From: Nocardia arizonensis
Lineage (GTDB): Bacteria > Actinomycetota > Actinomycetes > Mycobacteriales > Mycobacteriaceae
Reading direction: 5' to 3'
Length of the DNA stretch: 64,000 bases
Assembly: GCF_001310275.1 (NCBI RefSeq)
Contig: NZ_LGYZ01000133.1
Coordinates: 62,001 to 126,000 of the forward strand
Below, in pieces: positions 47,699-56,334 of this stretch. A program made the position numbers and the translations under genes. The number at the start of each line of letters is the position of its first letter. Position 1 is the first letter of the stretch. The notes under the pieces were generated by a model. It made no database searches. It saw only the letters and a program-made list of their open reading frames with translations, and was not told where the DNA came from.

Positions 47699-48894
47699 GA
47701 GTGGTGCTCCTCGGCGGTGCTGTCGGGGTGATGGAGTTCTCCGGCGGCGGCGACCAGGACCGGGGTATCGAGCAGGTCCAGATCGCGGGTGGGGTCGCCG
47801 GGGACCGCGAGCAGGTCGGCGACCATTCCGGCGGCGAGACTACCGGTGCGGTGCCCGATCCCGAGCGCGTAGGCGTTGCGGCGGGTCGCCATGTCGATGG
47901 TCTCGCCCGGGGTGAGCCCGAGGTCGGTGTAGGCGGCCAGGGAGCTCGGGTAGCAGCCGTGCGGTGTGTGCGGGATGCCGGAGTCGGTGCCCGGGATCAG
48001 CTGGACTCCGGCGTCGAGCATCGTCTGAAGTTGGTGGCGGCGCACCGGCCACGGCAACCGCCCGGAGGCGGCGCGCGCGAGGTGGTTGATGGTGGGACAC
48101 ACCGGGATCCGCCGGTCGGCGATCTCGGCGATCAGGCCGTGGTCGAGGTCGAAGCCCTCGGCGCTCATCCAGGTGCAGTGCTCGAGGGAGTCCACTCCGG
48201 CGCGCACCGCCGCGGCGATACCGACCGTGGCGTGGGCATGCGCGGCCACCGGCAGCCCATGCTCGGCGGCGGTGGCGACGATGGCGGCGAGCTGGGCGTC
48301 GGTGAACTGCGCCGTGTACGGGGAGGCGCCTGCGCTGGTGGTGAATCCGCCGGTCACCATGACCTTGATCCAGCGCGCGCCGCGCGCGGCGTTGGCGGCG
48401 ATCACGCGTTCGATGTCGGCGGTGGTAGTGACCGCGCCGCCGAACGCGGCGCAGTGCCCGCCCGGCACGGTCAACGGGATTCCCGCCGCGAGCACCCGTG
48501 GCCACGGCAAGCCGGACGCGGCGGGCGAGGTGAGGTCGAGGTGGCCAGGCGCACCGAGGTCACGCACCGTCGTCACGCCCGCGCGCACCAACTGCCGGGC
48601 AGCGGCGATGGCCCTGTCCTCCGCCGACGGCGCGGCGGCCTGGCCGGTGGGCGGGGTCTCGGCCGGGGCCGTGGCCTCGAAGGCGAGGTGGACGTGGGCG
48701 TCGACGAGTCCGGGGAGCAGGGTGGCGTCGGGGAGCGGGATCTGCTCGATCTCGGGGTGTCGCCAGTCCGACGGCAGGTGGTCGGTGGGTCCGACCCAGG
48801 CGATGTGGGCGCCGTCGACTACGACCGATCCGGACCGCAGTGCTGCCCCGCTTCCGGTGAGGACTTGGTCGGCGTGCAGGACACGCACGCTCAT
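47695..48894 (-). CDS. metal-dependent amidohydrolase (imidazolonepropionase-like)
   Basis: A 399-residue TIM-barrel hydrolase. LLPGLVDAHVHLAFEA gives the HxH metal pair, IKVMVTGGFTTSAG the bridging Lys region, VAAHAHATVGIAAAVRAG and DSLEHCTWMS further His ligands, and PGTDSGIPHTPHG the Asp. It would open a cyclic amide or remove an amide-bound group. ATG at 48894 overlaps the cupin stop. It is part of the BacA/cupin operon. The substrate is unknown. Confidence 0.88.
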   Translation of the reverse strand: MSVRVLHADQVLTGSGAALRSGSVVVDGAHIAWVGPTDHLPSDWRHPEIEQIPLPDATLLPGLVDAHVHLAFEATAPAETPPTGQAAAPSAEDRAIAAARQLVRAGVTTVRDLGAPGHLDLTSPAASGLPWPRVLAAGIPLTVPGGHCAAFGGAVTTTADIERVIAANAARGARWIKVMVTGGFTTSAGASPYTAQFTDAQLAAIVATAAEHGLPVAAHAHATVGIAAAVRAGVDSLEHCTWMSAEGFDLDHGLIAEIADRRIPVCPTINHLARAASGRLPWPVRRHQLQTMLDAGVQLIPGTDSGIPHTPHGCYPSSLAAYTDLGLTPGETIDMATRRNAYALGIGHRTGSLAAGMVADLLAVPGDPTRDLDLLDTPVLVAAAGELHHPDSTAEEHHS

Positions 48895-49232
48895 CGCGGC
48901 GGATCCGTCGGTGTGTGGCGGTCGGGATCGGCGAAGACTTCGATCACCCGCGTCCCCGCCGCGACGACCGCGGAATGGGGGATCTGGTCGTCGAGGCCGA
49001 AGTGCTGCCCGGCCGTGAAGGTTCGGGTGGTGGTGTCGGTGGTCAGGTCCACCTGCCCCGTGAGCACGACACCGATCTGGGGCCCGTGGGCGTGGGTCGG
49101 CACCCGCGCCTCGACGGGAAACGACCACAGCACCACCTGGCCATGCGGGCCGGCGATCAGGTACCCGCGCCCACCCGAGGCGCCGGTCGCGATCTGGGGC
49201 AGTGCTTGTATCCAGTCGGGCCAGTCATCCAT
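48891..49232 (-). CDS. single-domain cupin, BacB-like half
   Basis: A 113-residue cupin starting at ATG 49232, inside the end of the preceding gene. Metal-binding residues are in VPTHAHGPQIGVVLTGQVDL (HxH...), and IPHSAVV for the third His. The QIGVVLTGQ stretch and the size of one cupin barrel match the half-units of BacB, the bacilysin double-cupin isomerase. BacB has two such barrels; here there is one, which might dimerise. With a BacA-like domain two genes upstream this suggests isomerisation of a dihydro-hydroxyphenylpyruvate. The family link is inferred from recall. Confidence 0.7.
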   Translation of the reverse strand: MDDWPDWIQALPQIATGASGGRGYLIAGPHGQVVLWSFPVEARVPTHAHGPQIGVVLTGQVDLTTDTTTRTFTAGQHFGLDDQIPHSAVVAAGTRVIEVFADPDRHTPTDPPR

Positions 49233-50364
49233 GATCGCCTTCTCCCCGCGGCGCCGGGCCGCGATAGTTCTCGACCGGGGCACCGAAGTTGTGTGCTCCC
49301 AGCCAGTGGTAGTAGTCGCGGCGAATGCCTTGAAGGTGAAGGCGCACCACGGTATTCGGGTGCTCGATCCCGTGCGCGAAGTCCATCGGCGACAGCCGGG
49401 TCAGTGCCTGGTGTGACGGATGGGCGGTGAGGAGGGTGTCGCGGTCGATCGCCGCGGCGGTTAGATGCAGTCCGGCGGCGGCCGGGCGGCGTAGCGCGGG
49501 CGGGCCGTAGATGAGGATCGTGGCGGCCAGGACCGCGCGCTGGAATCCGTCCAGCACGTGCATCGCGGCCGGTGGGTGGTGCAGGGCCTCGATCAGTTCG
49601 TGTTCTCCGGTCGCGACACCGAACACCCGGCACGCCGCGGCGAGCACGAGCTGGTAGACCTCGGTAGCGGTGATCGGGAGGGGAGTGGTGTGTTCGCGTG
49701 CGGTGACGAGCGCCGTGGTTCGGTCGCGGTCGACGAGCCCCGCGAGCGCCGGGTCGTCGGGGAGCGTGCTGTATCGCTGGGGTCCGGGTCGATCACGGGT
49801 GCTCAGCGCGCGCAGCGCTTCCAGGGCGGTCTTGGTGTGCCATGGTGTCGCCGCGGGAGCGCTGTCGGGACAGTAGATGCGCGCGAGTTCGTGGACGAGT
49901 CCTTCCAGCCCTTCACGCCGCCCGATCCGCGGCAGCGCCACCCCGGCCGCAGCGCGGCCCGCGAGCGGCGCGAACGCGGCGTGGGCCAGGTCGGCGCCGA
50001 AGCGGCCCGCCACCCGCGACAGGTTCTCGCGGGCGACGGTGAACACGGTGGACTCGACATCGGGACGCTGTTCCCGCAACGCCGACAGGAACTTCTCCAC
50101 CCAGAGCGCGTCGCGGTCGGGGTCGTCGACGACCGCGACGAGATCCACATCCGAACTCAGCCCGAACTCGTCCCCGCGCCGACGGATCGCGGGCTCGCCC
50201 CTGGCCAATGACCCGGACACGCAGACCGTCGCGGCGTCACCGAGATGGGTGCGCGCGCATTCGCGCACCGTCGCCATGTACTCGTGCAGGTCCGCGTTGA
50301 CCTGCGCGCGGGCCGCTGCGGGGATGGTCGCGGTGTGCGTGAACCAGTCGTCGTATGCGCTCAC
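49225..50364 (-). CDS. nucleotidyltransferase-domain protein
   Basis: A 379-residue protein starting at GTG 50364 over the upstream TGA. VCVSGSLARGEPAI followed by SSDVDLVAVVDD is the signature of polymerase beta-type nucleotidyltransferases (GSxxxG and DxD), near residues 40-70. The rest, ~300 residues, is helical and not recognised (EALRALSTRDRPGPQRYSTL). Such proteins adenylylate antibiotics, proteins or metabolites. It sits in the centre of the biosynthetic operon and may activate or protect the product. Confidence 0.75.
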   Translation of the reverse strand: MSAYDDWFTHTATIPAAARAQVNADLHEYMATVRECARTHLGDAATVCVSGSLARGEPAIRRRGDEFGLSSDVDLVAVVDDPDRDALWVEKFLSALREQRPDVESTVFTVARENLSRVAGRFGADLAHAAFAPLAGRAAAGVALPRIGRREGLEGLVHELARIYCPDSAPAATPWHTKTALEALRALSTRDRPGPQRYSTLPDDPALAGLVDRDRTTALVTAREHTTPLPITATEVYQLVLAAACRVFGVATGEHELIEALHHPPAAMHVLDGFQRAVLAATILIYGPPALRRPAAAGLHLTAAAIDRDTLLTAHPSHQALTRLSPMDFAHGIEHPNTVVRLHLQGIRRDYYHWLGAHNFGAPVENYRGPAPRGEGDHG

Positions 50365-51221
50365 CCGGTGGCCTCGTATGCCTGGATAATCGCCGACATC
50401 TCCTGGCCTCCGAGTCCGGCCGCGATGGCGGCCTCGAATCGTCGCGTGGCCGCGGCGATCAGCGGTGCCGCCGCTGGGTCGGTGGTGTCGAGGGTGTAGC
50501 GCAGGTCCTTGGCGATCACCGCCAGGGAGCAGTCGCGCAACTGGTGCTGGCCGGTGATCATCGCCGTGCCGTAGCCGCTGGCCACCGGCGCGGCCCAGCC
50601 GTGACGCGACCACACCCGCACCAGTGCGGCGGTGTCGAGTCCCAGTGATCGTGCGGTGGCGAGGGTTTCGGCGAGACCGGTGAGGATGACCGCGGCCACG
50701 GCGTTGTTGAGCAGTTTGACCGTGGCGGCCTGCCCGGCGCTGTCGAAGGCCAGGACTTCGGCGGTGATCACGCGCAGGATCGGATCCGCCGCCGCGCGGT
50801 CGGCGCGCGAACCCGCGGTGAAGGCAATCAATCCGGCGTTCTCGACTCCGGCACGGCTGCCGGTCACCGCCGCGTAGACCGGCCGTGCCCCCGCTCGCTT
50901 CGCGGTCTCACTCCACTGGTCGGCGTATCCGACCGAGAGAGTGGAACTTTCGATCACCACCGCACCTTCGGCGACGGCGAGCGCACCGTCGCGTCCCGCC
51001 CAGACGCTACGGCTGGCGTCGTCGTCGTGGACGAACGACCACACGACCGATGCCCCGTCGGCGGCCTGTGCCGGGCTGGCGCACACGCATCCCGGTCCTG
51101 TGATCGCGCTGGTGGTGCGGTTGTAGCGACGCAGCGCGACATCACGTTCGTGTAGGACGTGGGCGACCGTGTTGGCCATGATCCCGGCACCCAGCAGCGC
51201 CACCGTGGAGTTCTCGGTCAT
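50361..51221 (-). CDS. beta-hydroxyacid dehydrogenase/imine reductase family protein
   Basis: A 286-residue NAD(P)-dependent reductase. N-terminal VALLGAGIMANTVAHVL is the Rossmann motif, with Ala-Asn where MG is usual. VVIESSTLSVGYADQ and YAAVTGSRAGVENAGL follow, and AATVKLLNNAVAAVIL carries the catalytic Lys. The family includes 3-hydroxyisobutyrate dehydrogenases and imine reductases; the presence of Lys favours the dehydrogenase side. It could act in the reduction step after a BacA/BacB-like pair. ATG at 51221 overlaps the ferredoxin fusion. Confidence 0.85.
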   Translation of the reverse strand: MTENSTVALLGAGIMANTVAHVLHERDVALRRYNRTTSAITGPGCVCASPAQAADGASVVWSFVHDDDASRSVWAGRDGALAVAEGAVVIESSTLSVGYADQWSETAKRAGARPVYAAVTGSRAGVENAGLIAFTAGSRADRAAADPILRVITAEVLAFDSAGQAATVKLLNNAVAAVILTGLAETLATARSLGLDTAALVRVWSRHGWAAPVASGYGTAMITGQHQLRDCSLAVIAKDLRYTLDTTDPAAAPLIAAATRRFEAAIAAGLGGQEMSAIIQAYEATG

Positions 51222-51961
51222 CACGCTGCTCGCTTGCCGTAGAGCATCCATACCATCGTGGGCGCGAATTCGGCGCGGACCTCGAGTTGGTGGTAGCGGG
51301 CCACGACATCGACCGAGGCGATACACGCCTGGACCTGCCCGCGCGCGGCGGCGTGGGCGGCCAGCGGTTTCGCCTCGACCATCACCTGCCGTGCGGCGGG
51401 GGCGTAGCGGCGGGCGAAGAACCGGGTGGCCGCATGGGTGGCCACCGTGGCGATCACCGCGTCGTGGCCCAGGTCGGCGCGGACCGCCAGGCACATCGGT
51501 TTGGTCGGGCTCTGCCAGCAGGCCAGCAACTCGAGCACACCGGTGTGGGTGAAGTGCTGATCGACCCAGGAGTCACGCACACGCCCGGCCTCGTCGAAGG
51601 CCAGATATCCGGCCGCGATCAGCGCGCGCACCTGCCCGTCGCGCGCGGCGGCGGCCATCGCGTCGGCGAACGAGGCCACCAACCGGACATCGCCGCTGTG
51701 ACAACCGGCCTCGGCGTGGGCGTCGGTCCCTTCCGGCCCCAACGTCACGATCGGCACGCCCGGCTCGAGCTCGGCGACGGCGGGCTCGGCGACGGTGATC
51801 GCCTGATTCGGGCAGCACGCCGCCGCGTCAGCCGCCGTCGCGGGGTCGATGCCGCCCGCGCAGGTCGCCAGGTCGCCGACCAGGCGCAGTCGCGGGGAGA
51901 TCGACAGGCACACTCCGGTCCCGGTGCAGCGGGCGGGATCGATGAGCAGTCTCACGTCCAT
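51221..51961 (-). CDS. ferredoxin fused to a BacA-like prephenate decarboxylase domain
   Basis: A 246-residue fusion. Residues 1-58 are a 3Fe-4S ferredoxin with Cys12, Cys18 and Cys50-Pro (RCTGTGVC, ACCPNQAI), as used by P450s. From ~68 on, IVTLGPEGTDAHAEA, then LACWQSPTKPMCLAVRADLG, ATVATHAATRFFARRYAP and a final MVWMLYGK match in order the BacA/SalX prephenate decarboxylase fold (a prephenate dehydratase relative). BacA decarboxylates prephenate without aromatisation to give a dihydro-hydroxyphenylpyruvate. It overlaps the P450 by 10 bases, so the ferredoxin likely serves that P450. I have not seen this fusion described. Confidence 0.78.
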   Translation of the reverse strand: MDVRLLIDPARCTGTGVCLSISPRLRLVGDLATCAGGIDPATAADAAACCPNQAITVAEPAVAELEPGVPIVTLGPEGTDAHAEAGCHSGDVRLVASFADAMAAAARDGQVRALIAAGYLAFDEAGRVRDSWVDQHFTHTGVLELLACWQSPTKPMCLAVRADLGHDAVIATVATHAATRFFARRYAPAARQVMVEAKPLAAHAAARGQVQACIASVDVVARYHQLEVRAEFAPTMVWMLYGKRAA

Positions 51962-53130
51962 GCCACGTCCAACCGCTGAAGCGAACGCACGACCCGGCCC
52001 GCCCGCCATCGACCGCGATCGCCGGGGTCGGCCAGCCGCAGACCGGGCATCCTCGTGGTGAGGGTGTGCAGGGCGATCCGTGCTTGCAGCCGGGCCAGTC
52101 CCGCGCCCACGCAGTAGTGGGCGCCGTGCCCGAAGGCCAGATGCGCCAGCTTCGTCCCGCGCCCCAGGTCCAGGGTGTCGGGATCGGTGAAGACCTGCGG
52201 GTCACGTCCGGCCGCGTGCATCGCGGGGATCACCGCGTCCCCGGCGCGCACCAGCACCGGACCCAGTCGTGTGTCCTCGGTCGCGACCCGGGTGAACCCA
52301 CCGCCGACACCGACCGGCACGAACCGCAGCAGTTCTTCCACGCCCGCCTCGATCGAGGCGGGCGCGTCCACCAACTGCCGGTAGTGGCGGGGCTCGCGCA
52401 GCAGCGTGAACAACGCACTCGACAAGAACACCGTCGGCGAACCACGACCCCCGATCAGGCACGCGATCACCAGATTCACCACCTCGTCATCGAGTTCGGT
52501 ATCGGCCTCCACCAACGACATCAACCCCTGCGGGCTGTGCGCCGCGAGCGCGCGCACCAGCTGTTCGCACTCCGCACGAGCCAGGGCCAACGATTGCGGG
52601 GTCGCCTCCCGCGCGGTCAGCGCGTCCCCGAGGCTGAACACCTCGTCACGGAAACCGGTAGGGACACCGAATATCTCGCACACCACCGCCGCCGCGAACG
52701 GCTCGACGAAACCGGCCACGACATCGGCGGGCTCTCCGTCCCCGACCAGCCCGTCCACCAGCCGATGTGCCAGGTCCGTGATCGCTGGTTCCATGGCCGC
52801 GACGCGCGCCGGCGCGAACAGCGGGGCGATCCGTCGCCGCAGCGCGGTGTGGCGGGGCGCGTCGGTGGCCAGAATTGCTGCCGCGGGCAGGATCTCGGTC
52901 GACAACCGGGCCACGTGCGGCCGGTTCGCCTGCTCCCGCGAGAAGCGCGGATCGGCCAGCACTTGCCGCGCCAGCGCGTGGTCGGTGACCAGCCATCCCC
53001 GCGCGCCGCTGGGCAGCACCACCGAGCTCACCGGACCGCCCTCGCGATAGTCCGGTTCGAGGTCCACTGTGTGGGTCTGTCCGAACGGATAGCCCCGTGG
53101 ACACACCGACATCGCCATATCAGACGTCAT
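51952..53130 (-). CDS. cytochrome P450, first gene of the eight-gene operon
   Basis: A 392-residue P450. The ATG at 53130 has GGAG 8 bases upstream. EELLRFVPV (ExxR) and heme loop FGHGAHYCVGAGLARLQ are normal; the I-helix reads CLIGGRGSPTVFL, an atypical oxygen-binding groove (GGRGS in place of AGxET). It lies head-to-head with an HTH-TPR regulator, 243 bases apart. The next gene carries a ferredoxin domain, so electron supply is encoded beside it. The substrate is probably a prephenate-derived amino acid or a later intermediate. Confidence 0.92.
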   Translation of the reverse strand: MTSDMAMSVCPRGYPFGQTHTVDLEPDYREGGPVSSVVLPSGARGWLVTDHALARQVLADPRFSREQANRPHVARLSTEILPAAAILATDAPRHTALRRRIAPLFAPARVAAMEPAITDLAHRLVDGLVGDGEPADVVAGFVEPFAAAVVCEIFGVPTGFRDEVFSLGDALTAREATPQSLALARAECEQLVRALAAHSPQGLMSLVEADTELDDEVVNLVIACLIGGRGSPTVFLSSALFTLLREPRHYRQLVDAPASIEAGVEELLRFVPVGVGGGFTRVATEDTRLGPVLVRAGDAVIPAMHAAGRDPQVFTDPDTLDLGRGTKLAHLAFGHGAHYCVGAGLARLQARIALHTLTTRMPGLRLADPGDRGRWRAGRVVRSLQRLDVAWT

Positions 53131-53373
53131 GACAGACGCTCCTTCGTTCATGGTGTTGTGACCGAAAGCGGTACACCTCAACGTGATTCGTCCGAGGTTC
53201 CGCCTTGCGGTTCCCTGCGGATCGTGTATTCCAGCTTGCTCGCAGGCCCCTCTGGTGTTCCAGTGCCGACGGCGACCACGAAGTCGTACACTCCCGGGCG
53301 ACGACGGCGATACGGTTCCGCTACGAAACTCGCACGGTTGCAATACGGTTGGACCCGGAAGCGAGGGGGTCAC

Positions 53374-54738
53374 GTGCGCGCCGAGTGGACCAGCCGGGAA
53401 GTCAAAGCCTTGCGTGAGGCGGCGTTACGGCTCACCCAGAAACAGTTCGCGGCCTGCCTGAACTACTCGGTGCACACCATCCGCAAATGGGAGAACATCG
53501 CCACCCCGGCCGTGCGCGGCGCCAGCGCCACCGCACTCGACGACGCCCTGCAACACCTCGATGAGCACCAGCGGGCACGTTTCGACTCCGCACTCGACAC
53601 CGGATCCCTCTTCTCCCACTTCGATCCGCCGCCAACCCATATCGTGGAGACGAACCAGGGTGTGGCCGTGGATCCGGGTAGCGTTTCCCAGCGACACCCC
53701 TCACCCGATGTGGGAGATGACCCCGTGCAGCGACAACAATTCCTGCAACTGATGACCGGCGCCTTCGCTGCCCTCGCCGCCAGCACACCCGCACCCGCCG
53801 CGGCGACCAGCCGCCGTCTCGGTGTCGGCGACGTCGAGCGGATCCGCAAACGCGCCCGCGCCCTGGCACGCCAGGACCATGCCTTCGGCGGAGAACTGTC
53901 GGCCCGTGACGCCCTGGCCGTCCTCACCCGCACCACCGACACCGTCCACGCGCGATTCCCCAGCGACGGCGTCCGCCGCGACTACCTGCGCGCGCTGGCC
54001 GAACTCGCCGACACCACCGCCGGGGTCGCCTTCGACGCCGGACTCCACACCCCCGCCCACCACGCCTTCGCCTGGGCCGTGCAATGCGCCAACGCCGCAG
54101 GAGACCTCGAACTACACACCAAAGCGCTCACCGGGCTGGCCAACCTCGCCGTGCACCGCAACCGCCCCGACGACGCCCTCACCTACGCCGAAATGGCCCT
54201 CGTCCGCGCCGACCTGCTCCCCACACGACTGCGCGCGATCGCCCACACACGCCACGCCCGCGCCCTCGGCGCCCTCGGCGCCCACCGCGGCCACGACTGC
54301 CTCACCGCCGTCCACCACGCCGAGGACACCTTCACCGTCGACGACGGACGCACACCCGACTGGATCGCCTACTACACCCCCGCACACCTGCACCGCGACA
54401 ACGGCCGCGCACTGCTCTACCTGTCCACCCACGGAGCAGGCGACTTCCAACACGCACACACCCGCCTCAACGACGCGCTCGCCCAATTCCCCGCCGGATA
54501 CTCCCGCGGCAAAGCCCTCGCCGCCGCCAACCTCGCCACCCTCGTCATGGCACGCGACGACCCCCACCACGCCGTCACACTCGGCCAGCACGCACTTCAA
54601 GCCCTCGACGACATTCACTCCGACCGCGTCAACCACGCACTCGGACAACTACACGACGCATGCCTCCGCCACCCCGACATTGACGATGTTCAAGCACTTC
54701 GCCACCAACTCGATGCCGCCCTATCGACCGCAGTGTGA
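53374..54738 (+). CDS. HTH regulator with TPR-like domain
   Basis: A 454-residue regulator starting at GTG 53374 behind GAGGGGG. Residues ~8-60 form an HTH (REVKALREAALRLTQKQFAA, YSVHTIRKWENIATPAVRG). The remainder is a long TPR-like helical domain (AFAWAVQCANAAGDLELHTK, LANLAVHRNRPDDALTYAEM). It faces away from the BacA operon across a 243-base region holding three ACGGTT copies (53312-53317, 53334-53339, 53345-53350), so it is the best candidate for its regulator. Confidence 0.85.
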   Translation: MRAEWTSREVKALREAALRLTQKQFAACLNYSVHTIRKWENIATPAVRGASATALDDALQHLDEHQRARFDSALDTGSLFSHFDPPPTHIVETNQGVAVDPGSVSQRHPSPDVGDDPVQRQQFLQLMTGAFAALAASTPAPAAATSRRLGVGDVERIRKRARALARQDHAFGGELSARDALAVLTRTTDTVHARFPSDGVRRDYLRALAELADTTAGVAFDAGLHTPAHHAFAWAVQCANAAGDLELHTKALTGLANLAVHRNRPDDALTYAEMALVRADLLPTRLRAIAHTRHARALGALGAHRGHDCLTAVHHAEDTFTVDDGRTPDWIAYYTPAHLHRDNGRALLYLSTHGAGDFQHAHTRLNDALAQFPAGYSRGKALAAANLATLVMARDDPHHAVTLGQHALQALDDIHSDRVNHALGQLHDACLRHPDIDDVQALRHQLDAALSTAV

Positions 54739-54796
54739 GAACCCCGACTGATCACTGTTCGCGGCGATGCCGAAGCGTGGCGCAGCGGCGTTTTCG

Positions 54797-54925
54797 TCAG
54801 TCGAAGAGGCATACGCCGGGGACACGGCGACCTGGCTCTTGTTCGGGCGATACCACCTCGACTACGACTTCCTTGAGGTCGTCCACAAGCTTCTGCCAAT
54901 CCGTCCCGGCGGCCATGTCGACCAT
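54797..54925 (-). CDS. possible 42-residue protein
   Basis: ATG at 54925 to TGA at 54797. The peptide MVDMAAGTDWQKLVDDLKEV forms a good amphipathic helix, followed by VVEVVSPEQE. The open frame extends back towards the stop of the gene at 55003. No ribosome binding site is clear. It could be a downstream member of the same operon. Confidence 0.3.
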   Translation of the reverse strand: MVDMAAGTDWQKLVDDLKEVVVEVVSPEQEPGRRVPGVCLFD

Positions 54926-55002
54926 AGTGGCACGGCCACCGAAAAATCGCGTCAGACCGAGAAAGGTAATCGCGACCGGCGGCGCAGAAGTGGGCGTTCT
55001 TC

Positions 55003-55611
55003 CTACACGACTTCCACCAATTCGGCCAGGTCCACGCAGTCGAGCAGGTTGGCAGCGATCTTGCAGGCTTCCGCCCCCAGCAGCTCGGTGGACACCGATT
55101 TCACAAGGATCTCCAAACAGACCTCGCGCTCGTATTCCTCGTCGAACGCACGCACCTGCACCCCGACCGCGACACGGGGCTCGTGTATGCCGGCGACGAC
55201 CATCGCCTGGAAGAGGCCACGATGCACGCGCTCGTCGTCAGGATCGTCCGGATCGGGGTCGTTGTGCTCCAGACACCACGGCGGGCATTCCCCCTCCGCG
55301 GACGTCAGCCGCAGGTCTGCGGCGTCCATCAGCATCTGCACAATCCGCCGAGCTTCACCGGCGGTCAACGCTACGCCGACTCCGTGGGGATCCACCAATT
55401 CAATGAAACACCGACGTGATTCGCCCTGATCGCGAGCGACCACTCGAATCGAGATACGACGGACCACACCGATAACTACCACTTCGGCAATGTCCAGTAC
55501 CAATTCCGGTCCATAATGGACGAAGCCCGCGCTGGGATGGTTCGTATCCCGCGCCCGGTGCGATTCACACCAGGGCGGGCACGAAAGATCAACGGTCACA
55601 ACGACTCCCAT
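55003..55611 (-). CDS. CPPWCxxH-repeat protein of unknown function (DUF6907-like)
   Basis: A 202-residue protein with ATG at 55611. It has two CPPWCxxH motifs, one near residue 11 (SCPPWCESH) and one near residue 109 (CPPWCLEH), each followed by a ~80-residue alpha/beta unit with F-ELVDPHG or CLEILVKSV strands. The repeat suggests internal duplication. Proteins with this Cys-Pro-Pro-Trp-Cys motif are widespread in actinobacteria and their role is unknown. Confidence 0.65.
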   Translation of the reverse strand: MGVVVTVDLSCPPWCESHRARDTNHPSAGFVHYGPELVLDIAEVVVIGVVRRISIRVVARDQGESRRCFIELVDPHGVGVALTAGEARRIVQMLMDAADLRLTSAEGECPPWCLEHNDPDPDDPDDERVHRGLFQAMVVAGIHEPRVAVGVQVRAFDEEYEREVCLEILVKSVSTELLGAEACKIAANLLDCVDLAELVEVV

Positions 55612-55856
55612 ACTTAAAGCCGACAGACACCCGTCCCGCGCCCGACAGAGCCAACTGTAACGCTCCGACATAGCGACTGACTAGGCGGGCGCGACATCCG
55701 GACGCTTACGCCGACAGGTATCGAGACAGATCCGCTCCGCACTGAGCATTCAGGACACGAGGTAAGCCTGGGGCATAGATCCGCGACGGCGCCGCTGGCC
55801 CGAATGTGTGACACAACACACGCACTGCCTTACCCGTCCTCGCAGGTCCGCGATTG

Positions 55857-56225
55857 TCAGCCTGTCCCCGGATCATCGGACGGCAGGCATACAGCCTCTT
55901 CCGAACACCACTGCTGCACTCGGAGCCGCCCTTGTCGATTTCCGGTCGTGACTACACACGACACCAGCGCGATCCAGCCGCCGGTCGATGTGCGCGCCCA
56001 GGCGTGCAGGTGACCTGGCACCGGACCCGCCAGAGACAAACCTCCGTTGCGCACACGTAGCGATACACTTCCGACGAACCGCTTCGGAGCCATGACCAGC
56101 TGACCGAGATCGATGATCACCCGACGCGGCGGATCGACTACATGGTACGAGGGCGGATCAAACCGGTCGGTCCATTCCTCGAACATGCGTTCGAGGATAG
56201 TCACGAGTCGCACCGCAGGCAACAT
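55857..56225 (-). CDS. 122-residue hypothetical protein
   Basis: ATG at 56225. PPSYHVVDPPRRVIIDLGQL, GHLHAWARTSTGGWIALVS and GRLRVQQWCSEEAVCLP read like small actinobacterial proteins with a GGW-ALVS segment and a QQW-A ending. No motif beyond this. It is an isolated gene and its coding bias is good. Function unknown. Confidence 0.5.
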   Translation of the reverse strand: MLPAVRLVTILERMFEEWTDRFDPPSYHVVDPPRRVIIDLGQLVMAPKRFVGSVSLRVRNGGLSLAGPVPGHLHAWARTSTGGWIALVSCVVTTGNRQGRLRVQQWCSEEAVCLPSDDPGTG

Positions 56226-56334
56226 TCTGCGAACTTCCGGCCGAGCAGCACACGGCTTTATCCGGAAGCTGACAGCGAGCTAGGCCGGCCATCTATCGTG
56301 GACGTGATCTGTCACCCTTGCCGCAGGAGATTTG

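Noticed and set aside
49225..50364. Nucleotidyltransferase as part of a MNT/HEPN toxin-antitoxin pair
   Set aside because: The protein is much longer than MNT antitoxins and no HEPN gene is adjacent; it is coupled to biosynthetic genes instead.
52066..53373. Upstream extension of the HTH-TPR regulator to 890 codons
   Set aside because: The extension is antisense to the P450 gene. GTG at 53374 with GAGGGGG before it is the natural start.
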